From NCBI GenBank assembly GCA_021792135.1, contig JAJYVF010000005.1, forward strand, positions 62,001-126,000: 64,000 nucleotides of DNA, written 5' to 3'. The stretch is from Acidobacteriota bacterium (GTDB lineage: Bacteria > Acidobacteriota > Terriglobia > Terriglobales > Acidobacteriaceae). Each line of letters begins with the position of its first letter. Position 1 is the stretch's first letter. The translations under genes and the position numbers were made by a program. Below the pieces are notes generated by a model, which did not search any database, was not told the DNA's origin, and saw nothing but the letters and a program-made list of their open reading frames with translations. This document shows, one piece after another, positions 8,364-16,674 of this stretch.

Positions 8364-9152
8364 GTGAGTGCGCTGCCTGAATTGGAGGGACTTTTCGATG
8401 ACCCTGAAGGCTATCCAGCAAAATGGATGTGTATGCTGAAGCTCTATGTTGACGAATCCTCTAACGATAATAGTGGGATGTATTTTGTCGCTGGATTCCT
8501 CGGGGATGAGGGCCAATGGACATCCTATGTCGAGCGATGGAAGGAGGAGCGCAAACCATTTAAATCTCTTCACGCGTCAGAATGCAGGCTTGGGTCCAGG
8601 CGCGGATTAGCGCGTTACAAAACTGTATTAGAACGATTAGGAAAAGTACCAGAACAGTGCAAGTTAATACCTGTGGCCGGATCAATTTGCAGGAATGATT
8701 ACGCCCAGCAGATTAAAGGCACAGTTCTAACTGTTTTGATGGGGGGATATGTCCTTGCAATCCTGGCCCTCTTAGATGAGGTAAAGATGCATATCCCGCC
8801 CGATGAGCGTCTAGAAGTCTGGTTTGAAACAAATGTTGCCCATGCGAAATATCGAGAAAAAGCAATGGTCATGTGGAGTGAGATGCACAAAACATCCTCC
8901 GGTACTTCAGTTTTAGTTAAGTGGTCATCGATACCAAAAGGGATACTAACCGAAGCCTCCGACTATCTCTGTTATGCGCTTCAACAAAGAGAATCGGATG
9001 ACACTTCTCAAAAAGCGAGACTGACAGCTCCGATCCTTGTCAATGAGCCATTGTGGAGACACACAGGAAAGGAAGAAGTGTCCCACTGGTTAGATGAACT
9101 CCGAAGAACTCGGACGCGGACAGGGGATTTGCGAGAGGCAAAACTTATATGA
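8364..9152 (+). CDS. DUF3800-family protein, transposon passenger
   Basis: 262 aa, GTG start at 8364 with GGAGG six bases upstream (8353-8357). The N-terminal LYVDESS (D30, E31) followed by MYFVAGFLG and an aromatic W is the signature of DUF3800, a family with a predicted RNase H-like core and no established function that is common in accessory and mobile regions. Further family-like segments are FKSLHASEC near 68, DEVKMHIP near 140 and ASDYLCYAL near 205. It lies 53 bases inside the left end of the transposon and overlaps the next gene by four bases, so it heads a passenger operon. Codon use is AT-richer than in the host genes. Confidence 0.75.
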   Translation: MSALPELEGLFDDPEGYPAKWMCMLKLYVDESSNDNSGMYFVAGFLGDEGQWTSYVERWKEERKPFKSLHASECRLGSRRGLARYKTVLERLGKVPEQCKLIPVAGSICRNDYAQQIKGTVLTVLMGGYVLAILALLDEVKMHIPPDERLEVWFETNVAHAKYREKAMVMWSEMHKTSSGTSVLVKWSSIPKGILTEASDYLCYALQQRESDDTSQKARLTAPILVNEPLWRHTGKEEVSHWLDELRRTRTRTGDLREAKLI

Positions 9153-9334
9153 ATAATCCGACGGAATCAGACAAATTCAACGATGCGATGGACGCTATCC
9201 TCCGCGCCGACCCACAGACCGTGAAAGAAGCGATGGAGAAGGAAAGCCGGGAGCAGGCCAAGGAGCGCGCTGCCAAGGGCGAGCGGAAGCGGGGCCGTAA
9301 GCCTACGCAAGGAGGCAATCGTGAGCGAGGATGA
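9149..9334 (+). CDS. Small charged protein, transposon passenger
   Basis: 61 aa, ATG overlapping the stop of the DUF3800 gene (ATGA). The N-terminal half is a likely amphipathic helix (FNDAMDAILRADPQTVKEAM); the C-terminal half is strongly basic (KGERKRGRKP). No family is recognised. The basic tail could bind nucleic acid. Tight overlap with both neighbours suggests translational coupling and a joint function. Confidence 0.55.
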   Translation: MNNPTESDKFNDAMDAILRADPQTVKEAMEKESREQAKERAAKGERKRGRKPTQGGNRERG

Positions 9335-9635
9335 ACTAAACGCAGCAATCGTTCGGCTTGTGAAGGAGAGAAGCGAATCAAAAAAGAAACGCGCCAGCAT
9401 TGAGAGCGAACCGCGCTCTGCCGGCCGCGCTCTGTTTTCTATTGGAAACTCATTGCGAGAGGTTGCAGCGGATGGGAGCTGGAACCACACCCCATCGGCA
9501 ATTCTCCCGGAGATAGAAAAAGCTCCAGAAATATGCGGCCTTACGAGGATTCGAGAACTGTTGGAAGAGCTGCAGAAAACCAGCGATCTTATCAAGCAAT
9601 TGGATCAGAGCGCACGCGAAATGGGTATAGATTAG
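9321..9635 (+). CDS. Hypothetical coiled-coil-like protein, transposon passenger
   Basis: 104 aa, GTG at 9321 preceded by AAGGAGG (9309-9315 region), overlapping the previous gene by 14 bases. Highly charged; the ends (residues 1-28 and 80-104, with IRELLEELQKTSDLIKQLDQ) look helical and possibly coiled-coil. No known domain is seen. It ends seven bases before the convergent stop of the transposase gene. Confidence 0.55.
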   Translation: MSEDELNAAIVRLVKERSESKKKRASIESEPRSAGRALFSIGNSLREVAADGSWNHTPSAILPEIEKAPEICGLTRIRELLEELQKTSDLIKQLDQSAREMGID

Positions 9636-9642
9636 CGCGCTT

Positions 9643-10641
9643 TCACCTTCGGACCCCGCTTCTTCCGCCACGGATTAGGCTTGCGTCGTCGCGTTCTTGC
9701 CGGTGAGTTCGGAATAGGTGAGCCGCTTGTCTGCGATCTGCGAAAGCAGCGATTACGAAGCGGTCAGCATCGTTCAGCGGGTTCTCTTTGGTGGCCCGAT
9801 TGTTGTACCGGAAAATCTGCTCATCCACATAACGGTCAAGATGAAAAGGTTCCACAGCAACGTAGGTTCCGCTCAGAGTCCGCTTCAGCAGGCTCCAGAA
9901 GTTCTCGATGCCCTGGGTGTGGACCTGACCGCGAACGTACTCATCAACATGGTTGACGGTCTCGTGGATGAAGTCCTGGGCATTCAGGGTGTCGTAGGCC
10001 GGATAGCCGTCTGTGTAGACGGTTGCGCCCTTCTGGATTTCGTCCAGGATGGCACTCTGGAGGGTTTCGCGCTTCACATTCGGCACGACGTGGGCGCGGA
10101 CTTGGCGGGTTTCGCGGTCCAGCATTCCCATGACGATTGCCTTTTGATTGCACTTCTCCGCAGTCTGCATCCGCAGACGGCGCTCACGGTGCATCTTCTG
10201 AGGCTTTGGGCCTACGAAAGTCTCATCCACTTCGACGGGGCCGGAGTCCCCCATCTTCATCAGGGAGCCGTTTCGCATAGCGGTCCGAATCCGATGCAGC
10301 ATGAACCAGGCGGTCTTCTGGGTAACGCCAAGATGCCGGGCCAGTTCATAGGAGCTGACGCCGTTCTTGCAGTTCACTACCAGCCAGACAGCAGGAAGCC
10401 ACTTTTCCAGACCAAGCGGGGAATCCTCAAAGACAGTCCCGACCTTGGCGGTAAACTGCCGCTTCGCGTGGGCACTCTTGCACTGCCATTTGCGCTGCGT
10501 CTTCAGAAAGCTCACGTCCTGGCGTCCGCAGGTAGGGCAGACAACGCCGTTCGGCCAGCGCCGCGCCGCCATGTATTCCATGGCGCGAACGGAATCGGAG
10601 AAGTAAACAATGGCTTCCTGCAAGGTCTTTGGGTCTTTCAT
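9643..10641 (-). CDS. IS1595-family (ISXO2-like) transposase, C-terminal frameshift
   Basis: 332 aa from ATG 10641 (MKDPKTLQEAIVYF, the usual family start; ATGs at 10650 and 10653 are alternatives). Residues 30-60 hold the N-terminal zinc-ribbon (CPTCG, later WQCKSAHAKRQF), then KVGTVFEDSPLGLEKWL. The ISXO2/DDE domain shows VEVDETFVG, YTDGYPAYD and GIENFWSLLKR. The normal end of the family, LSQIADKRLTYSELTGKN, is encoded but in another frame: one extra base near 9745-9750 moves the reading frame, so the last about 25 residues are replaced and the stop is at 9643 instead of the TAA at 9675-9677. All catalytic motifs precede the shift, so activity may remain. Confidence 0.88.
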   Translation of the reverse strand: MKDPKTLQEAIVYFSDSVRAMEYMAARRWPNGVVCPTCGRQDVSFLKTQRKWQCKSAHAKRQFTAKVGTVFEDSPLGLEKWLPAVWLVVNCKNGVSSYELARHLGVTQKTAWFMLHRIRTAMRNGSLMKMGDSGPVEVDETFVGPKPQKMHRERRLRMQTAEKCNQKAIVMGMLDRETRQVRAHVVPNVKRETLQSAILDEIQKGATVYTDGYPAYDTLNAQDFIHETVNHVDEYVRGQVHTQGIENFWSLLKRTLSGTYVAVEPFHLDRYVDEQIFRYNNRATKENPLNDADRFVIAAFADRRQAAHLFRTHRQERDDASLIRGGRSGVRR

Positions 10642-10665
10642 GTTTCCCATCATAGGGAACTGCAG

Positions 10666-10690
10666 ATGATTTGTCACGTATATTATTGCC
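10666..10690 (-). repeat. Right terminal inverted repeat (IRR)
   Basis: Read on the minus strand it starts GGCAATAATATAC and continues GTG, matching the left end at 8311. It ends exactly at the right target duplication and lies just upstream of the transposase start. Confidence 0.88.
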
Positions 10691-10698
10691 CCGACAAC
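10691..10698. repeat. Target site duplication, right copy
   Basis: CCGACAAC, identical to 8303-8310, directly outside the right inverted repeat. Confidence 0.9.
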
Positions 10699-10779
10699 TA
10701 TCTTGTCCGGCGAGATTTGGCGCTGACGCCGCACCACCGATGCGACGACTCTATCCGAATTAGGGTATTCGGGAAGATG

Positions 10780-11784
10780 TCACCAACCCTCCCCATTCGC
10801 GAATGCTCTTTCCGTGGTCTCCTTAATTGAATTATCCCTGGGGGGCCGAAGGCCATCAACCCACTCTTTGGGTATGATTCCGACGCGCGTCGACTTGTTC
10901 CTGGCATCATTGCCTACCAGGTACCCGATTAGCGTGAAATCGCCACTTTCTGCCAGACTTTCGTAGAGAGTTGAAGTCCTCGTCGATGCCGCGTCCATCA
11001 AAAGTTCCTTCGGAATGGCCTCGAGCGAGATCTTTTTATCTAGTTCTGCGTAGGCCTGGTGCTTAAGCTCCTGGAGCCCCCTGTAACTGCTCTGATCCTT
11101 CCGCTCCGAGGCCTTGAGGTGATTATGAACGTCGGAGCCTGATTTCCTCTCCGCGAGCCACAGGACGTTAGCCTCATTCTTCGCGACGACGTAACTCTCG
11201 AGCAATGACCTTTGGTTGGCTCGTATGAAGTGTCCGAACTCATCCTCAAGTGAGGCGACCTGATAGCAGTAGGTAACAAATCCCGCACAACCCATGCCCT
11301 GATTGAAACTAAGAGGCATGTCGCGTTGAGCGCGCATCCAGGCCTTTGCTGCATCGAACAGGCTGTTTGTAGTGGTCCATTGCTCTTGCTTGTCTTTCGC
11401 CCGCTCCCGCATCTGATATGGAGTCTTGAGGTAAGCCTTCTTGCCCGCCCCAAGGACCTCACGATATGTTTTCCCTGGCTCTGAAACGCTCGGATCATCC
11501 ATCCCCACAGCCCATTTCCGTGCGTATCCCGCAGCCTTTTCTCCCATCCTTGAATTCTTGCAACGGAAGACGTGGTTAACCAGGGACTCATAGTATTCGG
11601 CCTTAAAAAACGCCTTGCGTTCACCTAACTTCAAGCCGTTAGCATTCCCGTCATTTGCTTCGGCTATGCACTTATTCTCCAAACTTAGCCATATGATGCT
11701 ATGCGGAACGGGAACTTGATACTCGCCCATTTCGCGTGGGTTCAGAATGAGGTCTCCTGGTTCTGGCTTCAACAAAAATGTCAT
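10780..11784 (-). CDS. Putative permuted NlpC/P60-like cysteine peptidase
   Basis: 334 aa from ATG 11784, which has a strong GGGAGG ribosome site five bases upstream. The frame is open further upstream but that part has no protein-like character. Motif order is PGDLILNP (residues 9-16), VPVPHSIIWLSL (about 24-35) and GMGCAGFVTYCYQ (about 172-184). G-D-L-I, then a His strand, then C-(A/S)-G-F-V is the order seen in circularly permuted NlpC/P60 (YiiX/YaeF-like) papain-fold enzymes, with an unusually long insert between His and Cys here. This is inferred from motifs only. Codon use is AT-richer than the chromosome, and the gene sits alone next to the transposon, which suggests transfer. Confidence 0.5.
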   Translation of the reverse strand: MTFLLKPEPGDLILNPREMGEYQVPVPHSIIWLSLENKCIAEANDGNANGLKLGERKAFFKAEYYESLVNHVFRCKNSRMGEKAAGYARKWAVGMDDPSVSEPGKTYREVLGAGKKAYLKTPYQMRERAKDKQEQWTTTNSLFDAAKAWMRAQRDMPLSFNQGMGCAGFVTYCYQVASLEDEFGHFIRANQRSLLESYVVAKNEANVLWLAERKSGSDVHNHLKASERKDQSSYRGLQELKHQAYAELDKKISLEAIPKELLMDAASTRTSTLYESLAESGDFTLIGYLVGNDARNKSTRVGIIPKEWVDGLRPPRDNSIKETTERAFANGEGW

Positions 11785-12337
11785 GGTGTCCTCCCGGGTT
11801 CCATCAGAAAGATTGACATGTGTGGACCCAATGAACCTGGCAGCGGGCGGGTAGTGCACAGGAACAGAAGCAGTCCGCCCCGTGCGGCTTTGGCTTGCCG
11901 AAGCCTGACCAGGTCTTTTCCCGAACCGAACCGTCCGTTCATGTCCTGCCGATCGGAGAAGACTGCCGTTCAGCAACGGATTGAAGGAGTGCCGACCCCG
12001 AGTTCCATCGGTGCCCCGCCCCATTTGCATGTATACATCTTTACCAGCGCAGTAAAGAAATTGTATGTGAGTAGCAGCCAGGATGACGGGTGAGCCAGCC
12101 ACGCATCTTCCGTGCCCATTCCACCACCTTCGTGGGTCCCCAACCCGAGCGGCCCTATTTGCCACATCGTGGATAGGCAGAACCCCACACAACTCAAACT
12201 GCGGCCCTAACCGGCTGGCGCCAGAGAGGCGGACAGATCCGGAAAACGGGCTTGTGTTCTCTCATCCAGAAATGGCCGGTCGGTTGGTAAGCGGGAAATT
12301 TCACGGATAGGGGATCCGGAACCTCTCCGACCCAGCT
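11785..12337. other. Intergenic stretch without a recognisable gene
   Basis: About 550 bases between the peptidase-like gene and the end of feoB. Long frames exist on both strands but none shows a ribosome site or recognisable motifs. It probably marks the right border of the transferred region. Confidence 0.4.
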
Positions 12338-14233
12338 CTAGCGCACGAAATACAGAATCGCCTGGTTGGTTGCCAGCGCGGCCACATACGCCAGCACGCT
12401 CATGTAGCAGAACTGCAGCGCCGGCCACTTCCAGCTGTTGGTCTCCCGCCGCACAATGGCCAGCGTCGAGGTGCACTGCAGCGCAAACGCGAAGAACACC
12501 ACCAGCGCCATCGCCCCGCCCAGCGTCAGGTCGTGGCGCAGCGCCGCCTGCAGGCCCAGCGACTGCGTCGCAGGATCGGCGCCGTACAGCGTCCCCAGCG
12601 TCCCCACGATCACTTCCCGCGCCATCACCGAGGTCAGCAGCCCGATGCCGATCTTCCAGTTGAAGCCGAGCGGCTGGATGACGGGCTCAATCAGATGCCC
12701 CAGCCTCCCAATCAGGCTGTCCGGCAGCGATGTATGCAACGGAACATGGCTCAGAATCCACAGCACCAGCGTCACCGCCAGGATGATCGTCCCCGCCTGG
12801 CGCAGGAACACCTTGCCGCGATCCATCAGCCGCAGCCCCAGCGAGCGCACCGTGGGCAGCCGATATTGCGGCAACTCCAGGATGAAGGGTGCCGATGATG
12901 CCTTCAGAACCGATGACTTCAGCAGCCGCGCCGTCGCCAGCGCCGCAAGAAAGCCCAGCAGGTAGAGCGACAGCATCACCGCCGCCCGCAGCCCGAAGAA
13001 TTCCCCCAGCAGCGGCCTGTTGGGGATGAAAGCGGCGATCATCAGCATGTAGATCGGCAGCCGCGCCGAGCAGGTCATGAAGGGCGCCACCAAAATCGTC
13101 GCAAACCGATCGCGCTTGTTCTCGATCGTACGCGTCGCCATGATCGCCGGCACCGCGCAGGCATAGGCCGAGAGCAGCGGGATGAAGGCCTTCCCGTTCA
13201 ACCCGATGGACCGCATCACACGATCGGCAATCAGGGCCGCGCGTGCCAGGTAGCCGGAATCCTCGAGCACCCCGATAAACAGGAACAGGAGCAGAATCTG
13301 GGGGAGGAAGACCAGAACCGAAGCCACCCCGCGCCACACCCCGTCGATCGCCAGCGACTCGAACCATCCTGAGCCCAGCAGCGGGGCGATATGATCCCCG
13401 GCGGCATTCAGAACGTCTCCAAAACCATCGCTGAGCGGCTGACCGATCGAAAAAACCACCTGAAAAACCGCGAAAACCACCGCCAGGAAAATCAGCGGCC
13501 CCCAGATGCGGTGCAGCAGCACATGGTCGAGGCGCCGCGTCCACTGCGACGAAAGCGGAGCTTTGTACTTGGTGCGCGTGCTGACGCCTGTTGCCCATTG
13601 CCGGTAGGACCGGGGATTGCCCAGAACCGGCAGCTCGATCTTTGACGCTGCCGCTGCCTCCTCCGGCTCAGCTCTGCGATCCAGAAAGTGATTGATGGCG
13701 TCCAGCCCCGTTCCCCGGGTCGCGCTGATCTTGGCCACCGGGACGCCCAGCTCCTGGGCCAGCGCCAGCGTGTCGACGCGGCCGCCGCGCGCCTCCATCA
13801 GGTCGCTCATGTTCAGAAGCACCAGGGTGGGCAGGCCCAGAGCCAGCACCGGAGCGGCCAGCATCAGCTGCCGCCGCAGATGCAGCGAATCCAGAACCAG
13901 CAGGATCGCGTCCGGCATCGGCGTCCCCGGCATCTGACCCCGGAGCACGTCCACGGCCACCCGCGCGTCTTCGGAATAGGAGTCCAGACCGTAGATTCCG
14001 GGAAGATCGATCAGCGTCAGATCGGCGCGCCCGATCCCATTCAGCCGTCCTACCCGCTGCTCCACCGTCACCCCGGGGTAATTCGCCACCTTCTGGCGGA
14101 GCCCCGTCAGCCGATTAAACAATGTGGATTTTCCGGAGTTGGGAGGGCCCACCAGAGCCACCGTGCGAATGCGCCCCGGAACCCGCGGTTCCAGGGGAAA
14201 ATCGACGGTCTCAGTGCTGCAGCAGCTGCTCAT
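12338..14233 (-). CDS. feoB: Ferrous iron transporter FeoB
   Basis: 631 aa. The cytoplasmic N-terminal G domain carries G1 GPPNSGKST (29-37), the T-containing switch I segment YPGVTVE, G3 DLPG (76-79) and G4 NMSD (141-144). A helical GDI-like spacer follows, then the membrane part with about eight to ten segments, including the two Gate repeats (LLSAYACAVPAIMATRTI and the later FALQCTSTLAIVRRET). It imports Fe2+ across the inner membrane. The protein is shorter than the about 770 aa of E. coli FeoB because loops are trimmed. The N-terminus has a Cys pair (SSCC). Its start overlaps the feoA stop by four bases. Confidence 0.95.
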   Translation of the reverse strand: MSSCCSTETVDFPLEPRVPGRIRTVALVGPPNSGKSTLFNRLTGLRQKVANYPGVTVEQRVGRLNGIGRADLTLIDLPGIYGLDSYSEDARVAVDVLRGQMPGTPMPDAILLVLDSLHLRRQLMLAAPVLALGLPTLVLLNMSDLMEARGGRVDTLALAQELGVPVAKISATRGTGLDAINHFLDRRAEPEEAAAASKIELPVLGNPRSYRQWATGVSTRTKYKAPLSSQWTRRLDHVLLHRIWGPLIFLAVVFAVFQVVFSIGQPLSDGFGDVLNAAGDHIAPLLGSGWFESLAIDGVWRGVASVLVFLPQILLLFLFIGVLEDSGYLARAALIADRVMRSIGLNGKAFIPLLSAYACAVPAIMATRTIENKRDRFATILVAPFMTCSARLPIYMLMIAAFIPNRPLLGEFFGLRAAVMLSLYLLGFLAALATARLLKSSVLKASSAPFILELPQYRLPTVRSLGLRLMDRGKVFLRQAGTIILAVTLVLWILSHVPLHTSLPDSLIGRLGHLIEPVIQPLGFNWKIGIGLLTSVMAREVIVGTLGTLYGADPATQSLGLQAALRHDLTLGGAMALVVFFAFALQCTSTLAIVRRETNSWKWPALQFCYMSVLAYVAALATNQAILYFVR

Positions 14234-14541
14234 TTTGCCTCGTACTCGCGGACCCGGATGGAGCGCGCCGTCTCGCGCCGCAGCGCCACCTCGAAGCCAT
14301 CAATCGAATACACCGTCGGATCGCCAGCCGGTGCCCGCCGCACCACCACCACTCTCGCCTCCGGGACAAACCCCATATGCATCAGGTGATGCTGGATCTC
14401 GCCGGGCAGTTCCAGAGACTCCACCACCCCCGTCGTTCCAATGGGCAATTCGCTCAGCAGACGCAACTTCCAGGCTCCGGAGAGGTCGATCTCGTCGGCG
14501 GTCTCGGCTCCAAAAATCGATGATAGCGCAATTGCGACCAT
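14230..14541 (-). CDS. feoA: FeoA-domain protein
   Basis: 103 aa, ATG at 14541 preceded by AGGAG five bases upstream. A roughly 25-residue N-terminal extension is followed by the SH3-like FeoA domain: LSELPIGTTGVVESLELPGE, HHLMHMGFVPEARVVVVRRAP, and the closing EVALRRETARSIRV strand pair. FeoA is a small cytoplasmic partner needed for FeoB function. The stop overlaps the feoB ATG, so the genes are coupled. Confidence 0.9.
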   Translation of the reverse strand: MVAIALSSIFGAETADEIDLSGAWKLRLLSELPIGTTGVVESLELPGEIQHHLMHMGFVPEARVVVVRRAPAGDPTVYSIDGFEVALRRETARSIRVREYEAK

Positions 14542-14587
14542 TTTGCTCCTATATTGCGAAGCATAAAGTCCTCCATCATCGGTTTCC

Positions 14588-14601
14588 GTGACCAATGTCA
14601 C
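14588..14601. promoter_or_regulatory. CRP/FNR-type palindrome upstream of feoAB
   Basis: Perfect inverted repeat GTGAC-CAAT-GTCAC, which fits the CRP/FNR half-site spacing TGA-N6-TCA, 46 bases upstream of the feoA start. A TATGCT-like -10 lies between them on the minus strand. FNR control of feo is known in other bacteria; here it is inferred from the motif only. Confidence 0.45.
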
Positions 14602-14898
14602 ACACCTGGCCCTGCCATCCATGCCCGGGTACCAATCCTGACACCGTGGAGGGGGACAAAATCCAGGATCCCGAGCCTCAGCGAAGTTGTCCGTGAAAGA
14701 AGTGTCTTCCCGCCGCCCATCCCGGCGCGCTTGCCGGCCAAAATGGCACGCTGACCGCCCGGGTGACCGTTGTCCAGGCCACCCAGGCGGCACTTCGCGT
14801 TCACCCGTTCAGCCAATCTGCCCCGGACCGCCCCCACCCGGATTCACCGCCGGCCCGGCCCGCGCGATCAGCTCAGCTGCCGAGCCCATCCCGAAGCG
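14602..14898. other. Intergenic, nothing recognised
   Basis: About 300 bases between the feo regulatory site and the end of the cytochrome gene, transcribed in the same minus direction. No motif-bearing frame, tRNA or convincing terminator was seen. Confidence 0.4.
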
Positions 14899-15474
14899 CT
14901 AGCGGGACGGCTCCGTCGCAGGCGCGCTCTCGGATGCGCCGCTCAAATTCAGCGGCTCCTCGATCAGCTGCTTCACATCCGCCCCCAGCGGCTGATCCGC
15001 ATTCTTCACCAGCAGACTCACCTGCCACATCTGCGTCTGGTTCAGAACCTTGTCGAACGCCGGCATGCCGGTCAGCCGGATACCGTTCGCCACCTTCCAG
15101 TAAGTCTCCCCCACCGGATCGTCGCTCACACCCACAACGCCATGGTTCCCGTGTGCCTGCCACAGTTGCGGCACCGGCGGATACAGATGGGAGCCCAGAA
15201 GGGCCGGGCGCCCTTCCAGACCATGACAGAATGCACAGTTGGCGCGGTAGATCTGCGCCCCGGCCACGAGATTCGAGTCGCTGGCCTCCATCGGCGAGTT
15301 GTGCGGCATCTGCCTGTCGATGCGCGCGTGCAGCGGAATATGCACAATCTGTTTCTCAAACGGAAACGGCGGATCGGCAACGGCAACCGGTGGCGTTCCC
15401 ACCGTGAAATACAGATAACCACCCAGCGGGATCATCAGAAGTCCCACTACCAGGCCCAGCAGGAACTTTTTCAT
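14899..15474 (-). CDS. Membrane-anchored monohaem c-type cytochrome
   Basis: 191 aa from ATG 15474 (GAGG 11 bases upstream). Residues 4-26 form an uncleaved signal anchor, so the domain faces the periplasm. The haem site is C80-A-F-C83-H84, and M137 in LTGMPAF is the likely sixth ligand, preceded by the typical YWKVANGIR segment. The fold is like the mono-haem cytochromes of alternative complex III or quinol-oxidase gene sets, but no oxidase genes are adjacent, so its redox partner is unknown. Confidence 0.85.
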   Translation of the reverse strand: MKKFLLGLVVGLLMIPLGGYLYFTVGTPPVAVADPPFPFEKQIVHIPLHARIDRQMPHNSPMEASDSNLVAGAQIYRANCAFCHGLEGRPALLGSHLYPPVPQLWQAHGNHGVVGVSDDPVGETYWKVANGIRLTGMPAFDKVLNQTQMWQVSLLVKNADQPLGADVKQLIEEPLNLSGASESAPATEPSR

Positions 15475-15774
15475 GCGATGTGCGCCTCGAAGCTGGAATA
15501 AAAAACGGGGCTCTCTGGCATCGTTGCATGCAAATCGAAAGGCCGCAATGCCTCCGGCCCCGGTCACTTCTCGATCCGCACACGATCATCTTTCCGCAAA
15601 CGCCCGCCAATCGACGCCCTTCAGATGTTTTAATACAAAGCAGGGAAAATCTCTTGTTCTTCAGGCCAGACTGTTTCCACAATCGCCCGTTCTCGGGGAA
15701 GTGGTCCTTCAAGGCAGTTTCTGTCGCCTGAACATCGTCTATGTGGAAACAGCAAGGTGGAGGCATTCAGGTTC

Positions 15775-16557
15775 ATGCATTTTCGCAAGTTTTCCGGGTA
15801 CGCCGTGTATCCGCTGCTGGCAACTCTGCTTTCTTTTCTTCCCATCCCCGCACTGCGCGCGCAGAACACGTCCCCTCCGCAGCAGCAGCAGCCGGGCGCC
15901 ACAGTGCCTCCCACCGATCAGTCCCAGAACCCCTCGCAGCAGCGCGCCGAGGTGCTGCGCGAAGCCCAGCTCCGTGTGAACGCGCGGCGCAGGCAGCGCA
16001 TCCGGCAGATCATCCATGACACCTACAACCATAAATACGACATCTACTTCGGCGGTGTGTATTCGCGCTTTCGCCCCGGCACCAGCCTCCAGCACGTGAG
16101 CGAAGGCGGGTGGGACGTCGGCTTTGTCGACTACCTCCACTACCTGCAGGGCAATCTGGGGGTTGCTGCCGATTTCCGCGGCTATTACGGCACCGCCTTC
16201 ATCGGCCCCAATCCCTATTCCATCTTCGCTCCCAGCATCAGCCAGTATTCCTTTCTCGGCGGCCCGCAATACCGCTTTTTCGAAGGGCAGCACTGGGGCT
16301 GGACCGCCCAGATCCTCGGCGGAATGGGTCACGGCAACTTCGGCACCGGCACCAACGGGCTGCCGCCCACGCTCATCGACCTTTATCCCGACTCCACCGT
16401 CTTCAATGCCACCGCCGGTGCTTCCGTCGACTACAATGTCAGCCTGGGGCTCGGCCTTCGCCTTACCCCGAACATCCTCTTCACCAATTTCGGAGGCCAG
16501 CTGCAGGAAAACCTGGGGTGGACCCTGGCCACCGTCTACCGCTTTGGGAAGAAATAG
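15775..16557 (+). CDS. Outer-membrane beta-barrel-like protein
   Basis: 260 aa from ATG 15775; an in-frame GTG at 15757 is an alternative. Residues 1-29 are a signal peptide ending PALRA before QN. A Gln/Pro-rich and then Arg-rich linker (about 30-80) precedes a region of alternating short strands rich in aromatic and Gly residues (DIYFGGVYSRFRPG, GVAADFRGYYG, YRFFEGQHWGWTAQILGG, LGLGLRLTPNILFTNFGGQ, TLATVYRFG), the pattern of an eight-stranded OmpA/OmpW-like barrel. It is a type of outer-membrane protein common in acidobacteria; function unknown. Confidence 0.65.
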   Translation: MHFRKFSGYAVYPLLATLLSFLPIPALRAQNTSPPQQQQPGATVPPTDQSQNPSQQRAEVLREAQLRVNARRRQRIRQIIHDTYNHKYDIYFGGVYSRFRPGTSLQHVSEGGWDVGFVDYLHYLQGNLGVAADFRGYYGTAFIGPNPYSIFAPSISQYSFLGGPQYRFFEGQHWGWTAQILGGMGHGNFGTGTNGLPPTLIDLYPDSTVFNATAGASVDYNVSLGLGLRLTPNILFTNFGGQLQENLGWTLATVYRFGKK

Positions 16558-16674
16558 CCCACATCGATGCGGATGCCCCGGCTGATGGCCTGCGCACAGC
16601 CCCTGCAGGAGCCGGACCGGTCGAATCGTTACAATATTGATAAGTTCTCTTCATAATCACCGGCGCAAGCGCAT

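Larger units (their letters stand above)
8311..10690. mobile_element. IS1595-family transposon with passenger genes
   Basis: A 2380-bp element bounded by inverted repeats (outer 13 bp GGCAATAATATAC identical, about 21 of 25 matching) and flanked by the identical 8-bp duplication CCGACAAC. It holds an ISXO2-like transposase on the minus strand (9643-10641) and three plus-strand genes, a DUF3800 protein and two small proteins, that converge on it. Removing the element and one duplication copy rejoins an intergenic region, so no host gene was split. The intact duplication and nearly intact repeats point to a fairly recent insertion. Codon use is clearly more AT-rich in the passengers than in the surroundings. 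IS1595 relatives with passenger genes are known as a class; this cargo was not recognised. Confidence 0.9.

Noticed and set aside
11785-12192. Upstream extension of the peptidase-like gene
   Set aside because: A strong ribosome site sits just before ATG 11784 and the upstream product has no protein-like pattern.
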